From NCBI GenBank assembly GCA_003439945.1, contig QVRM01002444.1:1-64000 (forward strand): 64,000 nucleotides of DNA, written 5' to 3'. Both the position numbers and the translations under genes were made by a program. The DNA is from Dermanyssus gallinae. Lineage: Eukaryota; Arthropoda; Arachnida; Mesostigmata; Dermanyssidae. Each line of letters begins with the position of its first letter. The stretch's first letter is position 1. Positions 1-12,499 of this stretch are shown piece by piece. Under the pieces are notes generated by a model. That model had not been told where the DNA came from. It searched no databases and saw nothing but the letters and a program-made list of their open reading frames with translations.

Positions 1-2576
1 CCCGTGACCCACGACACGAACACAGCACCATCGCCACATCTACTTCAGATTGAAGTCTGCGAACCTTGGCACCGCGAAGTCTGCGAACCTCGGCTGCCGC
101 GAACTCTGCGAACCTCGGCTGCCGCGAAGTCTGCTGAATCCTGCAGCGGCGACGGTAGCAACACAGCAGCAGCAGCAGAAATCACCACAGTAGAAATAAG
201 CTTGCAACCGTAGATGTAACGCGAGCGCTTAGTAACACAGCAGCAGTAGCAACAACAGCCAACCAACAACAAAACAATAAACTGTTAGGGAAACCCTATA
301 TATTTTTATATAACTAACTCCCCTATATATCTTTATATAACCATATTTGGCCCTTAAGAGGTGATTTTTCTAGGGTTTTGCAAATTGAGTTAAAGTTACT
401 AAGTTGGAAAAACACCGCCACCACCAACAACATAAGTGTTAACAATATACAGCCCAGATGTGTAACCGCCGTGTTACCTAACCATTGCGCATCGGTACTG
501 TGTTGTTGTTGGTGTTTGGCCACTGTCACTTTGTATGTACAGATCTTCGTGGTGATCCTTCGATTGTGGCCATTCGCGAGGTCGTTAACAGAGAAGCAGC
601 GGTCCTGTTTTAGACTAGCGTGGCAGGCGGTCACGGTGCGACCAATGTTCAATTCTACGCCCGATGACGTCTGCAGTCAAGCGCCGACAAGCTGCCCACA
701 GCCGACGAACCCGGTATTATTATTATCACTATTGCTATTATAATACAAGTGTGAAGCATGAACGCATCATGCTCTGCTCACTTCCTGTCAAGCCATGACG
801 TCTATCACTATACAAGCAACGCTCCTTGCCCTCCACCCCACCTACAAACGTCCAAAGGGAGCAGAGTACAATTAATCTACAGCACCACATCTGCGCGACG
901 AACCCTGTGTATGTGACACCCCCGTACTCGTATTAAACGAGGACTGCCTCTGTCGTGAAGAAAAAAAAGTGAAAATGAGTTCGATGCCAGTCCGCTCCAT
1001 GCTCTCCCTTATTTGTCACGACATCTCATCGCGTGGCCGTGCGTGAGTTCAATTCGCGGCGACTGCCTCCTCTATCTCGCCAGCCAGTCTCAATAGGGCA
1101 CGCTCACTACACCACCATCACGCTATGCCGTCGTCGGCCCCGTTGACACTATGTCGATCACGTCTTGAGCATTTCGCTTTTTCACACACCACAACTGCCT
1201 GTTTCTGCTTGTGTTCTCGTTATAGTGAGTGGTTCTTTCGTGCGTAACCTGTTCGCCCGTCCGTCTGTCAAACGTTAAACATTAAAGTATGTGAATTAGT
1301 AGTATCTATATATAAGCAAATAACTAGGAAACATGTACTACAAGCTACTACTACAAAAAAAAACTATAGTATTCATGTCGTCTCTTATCGCAATACACAC
1401 AGCCAGCCAACCAGCCTTTCCTTACGCCGTCATGTCATCACGAAACACCACGATCAAACGAATACATACATACATACAATCATGGCTTGTCTGTTGTTAC
1501 AGCCTATTATCGGCAGCGGGTCAGCGGCATGGGGCCGGAGCCCGCATAGCAATCGCACGATGCAAACACGATCCACCAACAATGGTATATAGTCGTCAAG
1601 ATACATAGTATCCCGTTCTACGCAACAGTCGTTGCAAGATACAGCAGTATTGTGATTGCAGTGTGTGAACAATGAATGATGATGATGATCCAGCAATCAT
1701 CTCTGTGTCTACAGTATGTGTCGATGTGTCTGTACACATGTCTGTGTGTCTAACAAGGATGATGCAAAATCATACACCGTGTTTACACACATTGTCTGCG
1801 CGTCACCCGTTCGTCCGTCCGTATGCTTGCATGTTTGTATATTCGTACAGCCATCTAAGTGTTTGTTCGCCGTACGCTGCGATTCACGCTGTGATTCAGA
1901 TGTGGCGGCGGCTACGCGTGAGCAACTACTGCGTGCGTGACCACCGGCCGCCAACCGGCGTGTCTACGTTTATTTACGCACGCGAACGGACGCCCGGCAC
2001 GCTGTCGCAATGATGTATGCCGCCGCCGCCCGCAGCCGCTGCCAACGGCAACGCAAACACCAAGCGTGCCTGCAACGCGAAGCGTGTCGCAAGCGTCAAC
2101 TAGCGTCGATGGCGTCGAGCGAGGGGCGACGCGGTGACTGAGTCGAGTCGAGACAATGTCTCTATGGCCATTCTGTATATGTTTTCTGCGTGTGGTGTGT
2201 CTATGCATGTGTTTATGTGTGTGTGTATGATGATGTGTTTGTGTTGACGTGACAGAGCAGCGTATCATGATGATCGAGGAGAACAGATCGCGTTGCGTCG
2301 CGTCACGCGGTAACGCCAGCCAAGGGTTGACATCGGAAAGACACGCGTGTATGCATATATATATATATATATATATACATACATACACATACATACATAT
2401 TAAGGCGAGCACTGCCGAGTGTGCAAACGTATTGTAAATGATCAATAAATCATTACAATATTTTCTATATATATATATATACACATACATACATATATAC
2501 ACACACATTTATACATGCGTTTCCATATTACACCTCTAAGCCAAATCTCAGAAAGATCGTTTCAAAAAGGCATTCG
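1..2576. other. Simple-sequence-rich DNA without a recognised gene
   Basis: The stretch holds CAG/CAA-rich patches (160-270), direct repeats, GT-rich sequence (about 2190-2240) and (TA)n tracts near 2356 and 2466. Open frames here are short, overlap on both strands and show low-complexity or shadow translations. I see no domain, splice-supported exon or RNA gene. Confidence 0.6.
52..144. repeat. Short tandem repeat, about 25-bp unit, 3.7 copies
   Basis: Units begin at 52, 76, 101 and 126. Each starts GAAGTCTGCGAACC or a close variant and ends in CTGCCGC or CACCGC. The last unit is partial and degenerate. No coding role is evident. Confidence 0.8.
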
Positions 2577-2577
2577 T

Positions 2578-2652
2578 CATGCCGCAATTGAACCCGCGAC
2601 TCCTACAGAGTAAGTGTATGTACAGGCGAGTATTCTACCACTGAACCACTGA
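2578..2652 (-). pseudogene. tRNA-Gly-like pseudogene
   Basis: The minus strand carries the 5' half of a glycine tRNA, with the D-arm and A-box stretch GGTTCAGTGGTAGAATACTC. This is the same as in the intact tRNA-Gly at 17091. A B-box-like GCGGGTTCAAT follows. The anticodon arm is replaced by unrelated sequence and the acceptor arms do not pair. It is a dead tRNA copy or the head of a tRNA-derived SINE. Confidence 0.65.
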
Positions 2653-2659
2653 TGTACAT

Positions 2660-4733
2660 ACATATTTGCGTAGGTTCTAGGGTCCATAACGTAAAAAATC
2701 CTGGTGGTACACATTACAGCGTTATTCAGCAAATGCATCAAAAAGTATACCATTAGCTTGCCAGTTGTCTTTCTTTGTTCTCGGTCGTGTGAACGAGTAG
2801 TAGATACGTTAGACTCCGAAGCACCAAAACGATGCAACAACGATCGTTTCCTTGTGCCAGCGTAGGCAACCGACAACTAACTGGTTTAACTCGACGACCC
2901 AACCCAAGAATTAGACCAAGAATGAGAATTCTGCAAGCAAAATACAGCCCCGTCATCTCAGTTTATTTCTCGCCTGCCTCTCTCGTCAGTGTCCTGCACC
3001 TGCCGTATGACAGCTCTGTAAAGGGAGGAGCACAATTCTTGACGAAAAACTGGGTAGAACAAAAGCCACTCGACCAACAAGCATCAGCAGCAACATTATG
3101 ATGGTACTAATTATAGTACCATTATACTTTTCCAACATAGTAAGGATGTGCCACAAACATAAGGCGTGCTTCGCACACGTTCACACGTGTGAAATATAAA
3201 CCTATTGTCCACACGTACACACCTCACACTCGTAGTGAAGTGAAGTGAACGAACGCAATTAAAAATTAGGAGGCAAGCGGTAAGACAATGCATAACAACT
3301 ATCATGACCATGACCACGACATGCCATGACGTCGTGGCTACGATCACCAGAGGTGGACCCCGTTAGCACCAGCTAGGCGACATTATATCGACCAGCTTAA
3401 ATTGTAGAAAAGTATTTCCACTTTTTTGCGTATATATATATATATAAAGTTCGCCGCTTTCTGTCGCTCAGCAACGACTACTCGCCCAAGAACAACAACA
3501 GCATAGTTAACCCTGTATATATATATATATATATATATATAATCACGGCTTAGCTTGAGGAAATGTCTTGACTCGAACGCGTGTGGGTCCTTCAGGTAAA
3601 CGTTTGAGCTTAGCTAACACTTCGTTTTAGTCTGAAGACTTCAAATTAAGTAAAATCCTAACATCCCTGTCAATACGACTGCAACGCCCATCCCGAACGT
3701 GACCAGCGTCAAACTCAATCTGATGCTTACATCTTCAGGCTCTCAACAGCCCTAGCTATCTAAAATATATCGATCAACACCATCGATAGTCACAGGTGTA
3801 TTAGTTTTTGTTTTTGCTTGCCCCACAGTGTAGCCGCCCCGTTACATACTTGTTGAGATATACATTACTAGCCACACAGAGGACATAGGCCGCCTGTCTA
3901 AGCTTTCTCTACCAAACAAGACGTAGATCGCCATCCCACAGCCTAGTGTTCCCAGTGTTAATGTGCTGTTGTTGCTGATGCGGTGGTCGTCTCTGCCTAT
4001 GACGGTGATGACTACGTGATCCTAAAGGCGGCGGATTCCAACAGAAATCGCACTATCTCTACTAGCACGTGAATCCACCATCGGCAAGATCATGCCCCTA
4101 GATATCAACAGCTTCCGTCATGGATACGTATCCATGGGACTCCCCTAATTAACAACTAAGGAGTTGCTGCTTCCGTGGATCTCGACAGACGGGCGCCACG
4201 GGATATGTTTTTCCACAAAAACGAGAAGGAAGTGATCATTCGTCATTGAGCAGACAGCCGATGACTCCATGTCGGATGTTGTTTTCGTTGTCACCTTTTG
4301 CCAGTACTTGATGTGTCATGTCGTGAGCACTTGAGAACTGTATTTCCAGGTTGAGTATTCGAACGAACACCTTCTTAACGTACATGTTTACACGCCGAAC
4401 AAGCGATAGCCAGGTTCAGTCAAAGCCAACAGCAACAACAACAACAACAACAACAACAACAAAAACAACAACAGCCATAACGAAACAACCACAATACAGA
4501 AAAAAAACGGGGCATACGCAATTTTTCGTGTGTCCAAGCCAGGAACGCGTCTAGTCTTTGAGAAATCGATGGGTTGTCGCATAGATAGCATCATAGAACA
4601 CATACATTATTGGCTGGCAGCACTGACCCTCATTGATTGATCAACCACTGATCGTATATGCATATGCAAAAGCCTACAAATCAAGAACTACGACAAGGCT
4701 TGTTGTAACCACTTTGTTTGTCTATTGTTGTCA

Positions 4734-4770
<37 letters not shown>

Positions 4771-6221
4771 TATACATATATATATATATATATTCCACCC
4801 AAAAAACTCTATGGTGTACAGCGATGTCTAAACAACGTCACCAAGCGCAAGGTGGTCTTGTCTATACAAGGTTGACTTTGTTCCACAACCTCGTTTGTTG
4901 ACGTTTAGAACAGCACCCATAACTGTTCAAGTGCTCTGCTATAACACCCATCACTGTTCAAGTGCTCTGCTCTATATATATATATATATATATAGACTTG
5001 GACAGACTTTGAAAATACGACGACGACGACGATTGACGACAGTGGGCATAACCTGCGGACGGCCGCCGCCGCCGCCGAGCAGATTATTTGTTGCATCGTC
5101 AACAACAACAACAATAACAACAATACCACCATACCAATAACAGTTGCAGCAGCAGCCGCTGCCGTAGCAACAATAACAAGGAAAAGTAGCAGAAGAAGGA
5201 GCGACGGCGATCGCCCCCCGTTCCATTCATCGGTCAGTCTGTATTTGCGGTCTTCCTCCGTCCGGTTGGCCATCAGTCTCGGCCCACCCGTTGTCGATGG
5301 CGGCTGGCTCAATTCGCCAGCGGCGTCAACAGAGCGAAGCCTGCAATTCGATGTCCCAGTTTAAAGCTGCAGCTGCAGCGAACTCGCGAACAGACGTTCC
5401 GGTCCAGACGTCACTTGCTCTTCTTGCCCGCCGAGGAAAGATCATTATGTGATGGCACTGCTTCTTTAACACGCATATATATATATATATATATATATCG
5501 TATAGCTTCATCGCCTGACAGACGATCAGGCTCACACAACAAGGAAACAAACACAAATCAGCGGCCTTATGTATCCCCCCAGAAGAAGAACCCCCAGGGT
5601 CTAGCGTTTATCGCTAGCAAGTAGAAGAAGGTCGGTAGATGGATAAGTAAGTGCCCTTCTTTCTCCCTTCGTATGATGGTACCGTCCCGAACCGCCGTAA
5701 GACGCACCACGAATGCTTGTGGAGCATCTGGAAATAGAGGAAATTCTCCTTATTGCCTTACCCCCTGTTGGTACCCTATCTGTGGGAACAAGTCCCTCAT
5801 CCTGCGGTGCATCCATGACATCTGTACATATATACGCTCGCTGTATAAACGTAAGCCCATCAACCGAGTCGCTCGACCACCACCAGCCGCAGAAACCAGC
5901 AGCCCGGCAGACTCTCGACGAGGATGGGTCGTTTCGAAACGCTAATGACATGACACCACCGTGACATAGTATTAATTGGCTTCCGTCGCCGTATGTCAGC
6001 CGATCTGTCTAGTTCAGCTAGAACGCCACGATATCTGGTGGTTGGTGCAAACGACGTCTGGGCCCCTCCCCATGTAACGAGGAGTGTTACACTGCCACGA
6101 CGGCAACGTTAGCCACAAGGCCGTCACCTAATCGAGGCGAAACGCAGTTCTGCTCCGCATGGAAAAACAGCCAGTTGATGAGTTTGTCAGGACACTTCGA
6201 ATTCCTGATTTTCTGGCGCGG

Positions 6222-6222
<1 letters not shown>
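2660..6222. other. Intergenic DNA with many microsatellites, no gene recognised
   Basis: TA tracts lie at about 3428-3447, 3514-3541, 4735-4793, 4973-4995 and 5474-5499. A (CAA)n tract lies at 4434-4476 and GAC/CCG triplet runs near 5022-5075. Predicted proteins are short and dominated by simple-repeat translations such as (IY)n. Nothing conserved was recognised. Confidence 0.55.
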
Positions 6223-6315
<93 letters not shown>

Positions 6316-6349
6316 ATATATGTATATATATATATATGTATATATATAT

Positions 6350-6389
<40 letters not shown>

Positions 6390-6393
6390 CACA
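6223..6393. repeat. Long impure (TA)n microsatellite
   Basis: About 170 bp of alternating TA with scattered TG, TC and TT interruptions. It lies directly beside the SINE insertion that starts at 6409. Confidence 0.95.
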
Positions 6394-6394
6394 T

Positions 6395-6576
6395 ACATGT
6401 CATTAGTCTTTCGATGTAATGCCAAAGTAATACCGAGCCTGGGGGGTGGGGGAGGAATCCGGGTTAGTGGGTTTGCGAGTCTCACACTAGTCACGCAGGC
6501 TGCTAGTGGCGCATGTGCATCATGCATTACCGAAACCTCCCAGAACAAAAAAAAAAAAAAAAACATGTCATTAGTC
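6395..6576 (+). mobile_element. SINE-like retroposon with poly(A) tail and 14-bp target-site duplication
   Basis: The inserted sequence runs from 6409 to about 6562 and ends in an A tract of about 17. The same 14 bases, ACATGTCATTAGTC, flank it at 6395-6408 and 6563-6576. This is the hallmark of target-primed reverse transcription. A second copy lies in the opposite orientation at about 62709-62871. A tRNA-like B box (CCCGGGTTCATCCCC in the second copy) reads on the strand opposite to the poly(A) tail, so the family's promoter arrangement is unclear. It is non-autonomous and has no coding potential. Confidence 0.8.
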
Positions 6577-6654
6577 AAAATGTAAATTGTTGAATGCTAG
6601 TAATCTAAACAAGTGTAGTCTGTAGTCAGACGACATAGAGAGTAGAAAAAAAGC

Positions 6655-7275
6655 AAGAAAAACCCTCTCTTATACCCGGGACTTAGGCATATATATTACG
6701 CCTGATCTTAACTTTAGCCTTCACATTACCAAGGTTGTGGAGACATCTCTGCGCACAATAAATACTATCTTTCGCTGTTTTATTTTAACGACTCCACATG
6801 TGTACATTCGCCTTTACAAATCTCTTGTTCTTCCTAAACTCACATATTGCTCCCCTGTCTGGGTGCCTTATCTGTCCAAATATAGGAAGTTGGTGAATGG
6901 CGTCCAAAACATGTTTCTAAGACGCCTGCGAATCAGGTGCCCACACAGCGTGTTAGATGACGTTGTTCCAAGTATCGACACACTTTTCATGCAGTGCAAC
7001 TTATCTGTTCTACATCAATTACGAAAATGTGACTTGTTAGGACACTTTTTTGATGTACGCTACAATAACCTAAGGAGTCAACGATCAATCACCTCAAAAG
7101 CCGTGGCCCGCGGAGAATTCGTGAACGGACTGTTTGCTTGGCGTATGGCCAAATGGGCCCATGATAATCCAAATAGTGCTCGCCTATTTGGTGATTAATT
7201 ACGATTGTCTTACAGAAGTATGTATATTGATACCAACCCTTTTATGTGAAATAAAAGTGATGTGATGATGTTAAA
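6655..7275 (+). mobile_element. 3' end of a LINE (CR1/Jockey-like reverse transcriptase), 5'-truncated
   Basis: The reading frame can be followed from about 6676 (DLGIYITPDLNFS) through the in-frame Met at 6737 to the stop at 7198. It shows the end of a LINE reverse transcriptase: the DLGI..TPDL segment, then LYKSLVLPKLTYCSPVWVP, the usual thumb-region motif, then a basic tail. The catalytic YADD part is missing, so this is a dead 5'-truncated copy. After the stop comes a short 3' UTR with AATAAA and a GATGT-rich tail at 7250-7270, a typical LINE end. The same family type occurs at 59659-60663. The open frame is intact, which suggests a fairly recent insertion. Confidence 0.8.
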
Positions 7276-8289
7276 ATAGAACGAAATACGATTCGGACTC
7301 CAGGAGAGAGCCACGTTCACCTGACAATTTTTCATAGTGTGGTCAGTGACCAAGCTTGTCTGACGTTAGTGAACGTTAAAAAAAGGTAAAGGCTCCTCCT
7401 AATAAGGCACGACTATGATGTCCGTTGTCAATTGTTGCTACATCGTCAACAACAATAACAACAACATTCCGATTCGTTGTTGCTGCTGTTGCTCAAGGTC
7501 AACGATCAGTATACAAGACACCTTTCAGAGGTCGCTCCCACCCCGGCGATAGGCTCGGAAGGCCAAATGCCTCCGATCAATCTGCCAACGACGCGAGCAG
7601 ACAGATACTAGATTTCGCCAAACAGCTTTGATTAGTCCGTAGTGCTACCAGCATTATTGATTACAATTCTATAAATTATTATTACCTACTTTATACATCG
7701 TAATACTATCATACGACTACGACTAATTCCTCCCCTATGAGTGCTCGATAAACCCAACATAGATAACCAGCTCTGCTTCCCTCCTCCTTGGCGGATCGGA
7801 TGGAAGTCATCTAGTTAGACATCATGGCCAATGGATGGGGGAGTCAGGTCCGCATGAAAGATGCCGGTTAAGCGGATGATGATCAGAGTAGTACAGATAA
7901 GAATGCTGACGGTGATGATGACGATGGTAGTGCTGCGTGTTATTGTAACATTGTCGATAGCGACAAGGACTAGAAAAAACGCTAAACATTCAATTCCTAG
8001 TTCTAATTGCTAGTAGATTTAGCAAAACATACTAAAGGCTTATTAGCTTTGTTGCCGTTTAATTATTGTTCACTGGCTGTTTTAGCAGCAGCAGCAGAAA
8101 CAACAACAACAACAAAAACAACAATGGCGCTGGAATATATGCCGTCACATATAATACAAAGCATGGATACAAACGCTGCGCCTTTTCAACACTGAGGAAG
8201 ATCTACTGTCTCGAAACCGAAGAGAGTGGGAAGTTCTCTGACATGTCAAGCCCTTGTAGAGGCGCTCGCTTTTCAAGGATCATAATGCC

Positions 8290-8485
8290 TGGCTTATGAC
8301 AAGAAAGTTCGCAGAATTTGTATCCGAGACGAAAATCATCCCCGCACAAAGTCGAGCAGCCTAAGTGGCTAGATCATGTGGTCAGATGAAGTAATCTCGA
8401 GAAGGCAGTGCAACGGCGCCCACCCCCCACAAGGGTCAAAGAGGCAGACTGGATTTTATCGGGTTTGTGAGTGCCACACTACAAT
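8290..8485 (+). repeat. Dispersed repeat, copy 1 (related to 24735-24885)
   Basis: It shares blocks in the same order with 24735-24885: AAGTTCGC, AATTTGT, CGCACAAAGTCGA, ACTGGATTTTA, GTTTGTG and CACACT. It is probably a fragment of an old transposable element, perhaps a LINE tail. The family is not identified. Confidence 0.6.
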
Positions 8486-11278
8486 GGCTTCGTACGACGT
8501 CGTATCATCATGCTCCTCCTACTTGTTAATCTCTATTAACAACAAACACATCCTCCGACCGCAACAGCAAGAAGTTCACCAACAGTATCACCGACAGCGC
8601 AGCGCGAACAAGAATAACTACAACAATAACAATAACAACAACAACAAGTGTACCAAAAGCATGCTGAACGAACAATGACTTACCGTGCTGCTGATGGAGT
8701 TGCCGGCAGTTGCTGGAGACTCGTCTCTCTGTGCTGCAGATGACAGCGACGAAGAAGTCCCGCCCACACACCGCGGAACTAGCAGAGGCAGCACTAGTCG
8801 AAAGAATCAGATCAAATCGTCGTCGAGTCAAGCGCCAAGAGGTCGCCATCCGTGGCTGCTATCTATGCGAATTGGCGGCGCATTTCGCCGGACGGCACGC
8901 TTCTGTGCGTTGCTTGTCGTATTTTTGTTTCCCCCTTTTTCTTGTGCTTGTTGTTGTTGTTGTTGTTGTTGTTGTTGGACGTTCTTGTTCTTCTTGTCCT
9001 TCTTCTTCTGCTTCTTCTTGGCAATCAAAAACTAGCCAAATGTACATATATCCAATGAGAAGACGAACAAGAGCCACAGAAAGAACCACGGACCACGCAG
9101 CCCACTGACCCAACAGCAAGGTCCGGGCCAAACAAGACCCGTGCTGGTGAGGTGCAGATGACAACGGATCACCTCCCCCACTCTGATGGACAAGAAGTTA
9201 TAAATCGAAGATGCTTCCGTATACAGATGTTGTTGTTGTTGTTGTGGTGGTGGCGGTGGTTGCTACGGATTATGCACTTAGAAGACTGACTATACAGAAC
9301 TGTTGTTGTTGTTGATGGTAATGATGATGATGATGAAGGTGATGTAGCGGAATATATATACAACACTTCTGCAGATGCTGCTGGCTCAGCTGCTGTTGCC
9401 GAACAACGACCAGACCTCAGACGACAACGACAGGCGATAACGACAATGGTGGTAGAAGAAGTAATTCCAGCGCTGATGTAACCTGGGCACCTCCGGGTTC
9501 CGGGTCCTGATGACAACGAACGCCAAGTCCGTATGACAACAAGCCCCCCGACAACACTCGTAGGACAGCCTCTAAGGACTAGTAGGACAGCCCCTAAGGA
9601 CTAACAGGACAGTCCCTGCAGCAATACGAACGAGAACAGCAACAACAGAAGCAGGAACAAGGCCACGGATGGCCTCAGACGCGGTCTCAGTCGGAGGCTC
9701 AGACAGGTACAATCTTTGTGGTACAAAAGGGCAGTACAAATCTGGCAGTAGAAAGAAAGAAGGGGTAGTCGTAATAGTAGTAGTCGTAGTTGGGCAAGTA
9801 CTTGTACTTCTTGTACGTACTACTACTAATGGCTGCACGTAGAAGAGGTGTATATGTTGTAGTAGTCGATAGACGTAGTCGTTTTCGACGTCGTTTCGCG
9901 GGGTTTACCCCACGTCACTTTACCCCAGTGCGTTGTTCCACGGAGGGGGGGCGTCCTGTCGCTATCCTATGTTGACGTCTGTCGGTCTGTTTACTAAAGG
10001 AGCAGCACCAACAAAAGGAAACGGACGAAGAAATAGAAGACGTGACGGGAGAATGGCTCTCCTACGTAACTTCTAGGTAGCAAGCTTGCTAGCGACAGAC
10101 CGACGAGGATTAGTAATTATGATTAGTGATGAATGAAGGTTGTGGGGTGTTGGTCTGTCGTGGGGGTGGTGATGGTGATGATGATGATGATAATGGTGGT
10201 GCTGCTCCTGCTAGGGATGTGATGATGAAGTAGGTGGTCTACAACCACCTCATCATAGTTGTTGCTGTCGTTGTCGTTATTGTTGTTGTCGCCTTCGTCT
10301 TTGTCGTTGTAGGGTCACCTATCACTATGTGGGCACAGATGGTCACAGTGCTACTTTAGTTGTACTTGAACTGTACCAGTTATAATTGAAATGCACCACT
10401 TGTACCACTGGCTTGAATCAGTTGCAGTACCAGCAACCAGCTGTAACTTCAGCTGTAGGCTTCGTCGCCGTCGTCGAAGTGGTCGAAGTTTCTGTTGTTG
10501 TTATTGCTAGTGCATTTGTTGCTAATGTGGTTGTTGTTGTTGGTGTTGTACTGGTGGTTGTGGGGGTGGCGGCAAAATCGTAGCAGGGAAGGCAGGTAGA
10601 AGCAACCTCCCGTTGCCCCCTTCCTGCCCAGCTCAGTCGAGAACAGTTCTGCTGCACATTTGTTCAAGCAAAGAGAAAACACACAGCCGTACCCAGTGGA
10701 AAGCAGCAGCGTCTGCAGAACCACGCGTTCGACGATCGCTACCGATCCAACAACACAATAGTAATTCCTACAGGATAATCTCTCGCGCAAAGACACGCAC
10801 GCAGACACAGATACACACACGACCAATCAATGGACGACCGGACGAATTCCGTAACTAACTGACTACGACCTTATTCACTCTAACGCCGTGCATGGAGAGG
10901 TCGTGGATGAGAGGAGAGATGATGATGTTAGATGGATGGTGGAGAAGCAGGCGAACAACGAACAGCCACCGAGCTTCTCCAGACTCCTCGATTCTACAGT
11001 CGTTGTTGCTGTTGTCGTCGTTGTTGTTGTTGTCGTCGTCGATGTCTTCTCTCGGTTGATTATTAGCTGATTGATTGGTTTTCGATTGGCTGGCTGGCAC
11101 AGTCACTTTACCCACAGCAGTATCACCCCCAACAATAACAACTACAACAACCAGAACAACGACTTGTTGTTGTTCAACTACTCCAGAAGTGATGATTGAT
11201 ACAATGTGATCACGGTCACCCCCCAGCACCACCACCACCACCACCACTGTCTGGCGCTCCTTGCCAAATAGCGGGCGA

Positions 11279-11302
11279 GAGAGAGAGAGAGAGAGAGAGA
11301 GG
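11279..11302. repeat. (GA)n microsatellite
   Basis: An uninterrupted GA dinucleotide run of about 12 units, just after a (CAC)n run at 11228-11250. Confidence 0.9.
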
Positions 11303-12499
11303 AGGGGGAGTCACGGAGAACGCGAATGGCGATCCACTGCTTTACTTCACAGGTCGGCAGCTGCCACACAGCAGGATCAGCATAATAACTTCACCTTCAT
11401 CACCGTCATCATCATTGGCAGTGGATGCAGCAACACTCAACCACACCTGTGGGGGTAACCACAATACCTGCAGCAGCAGCAGCAGCAACAACAACGACTA
11501 TTTCAACTCACACGTCCTAGTCGACGTCTCCCTATTACTACTACTACTGTATATGGGACGGACGGACGCACTGGTTGACTGAGCCAACTGAGAACTAACG
11601 AAACGACCGACTGCTTCTAATGCTGAATCCGACGGCGGCGGATGCGACCAGTAGTAGTAAGTAATTCTCGTAGCCCTTCTGACGTCGACGCACCACCTTC
11701 TCCTGCTGCTGCTATACCGTTGTTCTTGATCCTAGATTTGTTGTTGTTGTTGTTATTGTTGTTATTGTTGTTCTTTGTACTCATAAACTCATAGCAGCAG
11801 CAGCAGCAGTAATCGTAGTAGTTGTGGTGATGGTCAATCGAACTGCTTCTCTGTTGTGTGTGAGTGCAGTGAAACTAGCTGCACCAGCAGCAGCAACAAC
11901 AACAACAAAACCTCCTCAACAGCAACAACAACAACACCTCCGCCGCCGCCGCTTCCACCACCAACCACCACCACCACAACCAACCATCAACAACCACCAA
12001 GCGCCACCACCAACCACCACCAACCACCACTACGCTCGCTACTCACTAGAAGACACTAGAGGTGTCTGTTTGTCTGTCTGGCTGACTGACTCTCTTGACT
12101 ATTTTCAGCAAGCAGCAACAATAGAAGAAGGCGAACAGGGAGAAGATGGAGGCGAGGGGAGAGGGGATGAGGGAAACCAGACGACGACGACGACAACCAA
12201 AAGCAGAACGAGTCGTTGCAGTCGAAGCAGCGTTCCCCTTGCGAAACCGAAACCATTGAATGGCATTGGTCGGTCCGCTGCTTCTCCTCCTCCGCCTCCT
12301 CCTCCCCCTCCTCGTCGTCGTCGTTGTCGTCGTCGTCTTCCTCTTCATCAAGGAAAGGGAAGTCCGGGAAGGCTAGACTAGGGAAGGGTCGTTTGAATGA
12401 GGCGCGGGCGCGCGCGGTTGTGCAAAGTTGTACCACGAAGCTCTCTGTACCAGCATTGCCGTACTACTTCTTGGTCTACCACAAGGAATGCTATTGAGG

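Larger units (their letters stand above)
7280..12480. other. Trinucleotide-repeat-rich region without a supported gene
   Basis: The stretch is dense in simple triplets: CAA runs (8626-8645, 11885-11935), GTT runs (8949-8977, 9226-9242, 11739-11775), GTC/GTT (10998-11045), CAC (11228-11250), CAG (11795-11812) and CCT/CGT (12285-12350). The longest frame (11824-12381, +, 185 codons) encodes only Q, T, H, P and R runs. Its opposite strand is equally open, so I do not call it a gene. A degenerate dispersed repeat lies at about 8290-8485. Confidence 0.55.

Noticed and set aside
2578..2652. Intact intron-containing tRNA-Gly
   Set aside because: The acceptor arms do not pair and the anticodon arm cannot be rebuilt by removing an intron, so it is listed as a pseudogene.
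6087..6585. Frames with long (IY)n stretches of 136-163 codons
   Set aside because: They are translations of the TA microsatellite. The same applies to the frames at 30806-31216, 38147-38554 and 45285-45484.
11824..12381. 185-codon frame with poly-Q, poly-P, H and R runs
   Set aside because: It is made of triplet repeats, all frames of the area are open on both strands, and no domain or splice pattern supports it.
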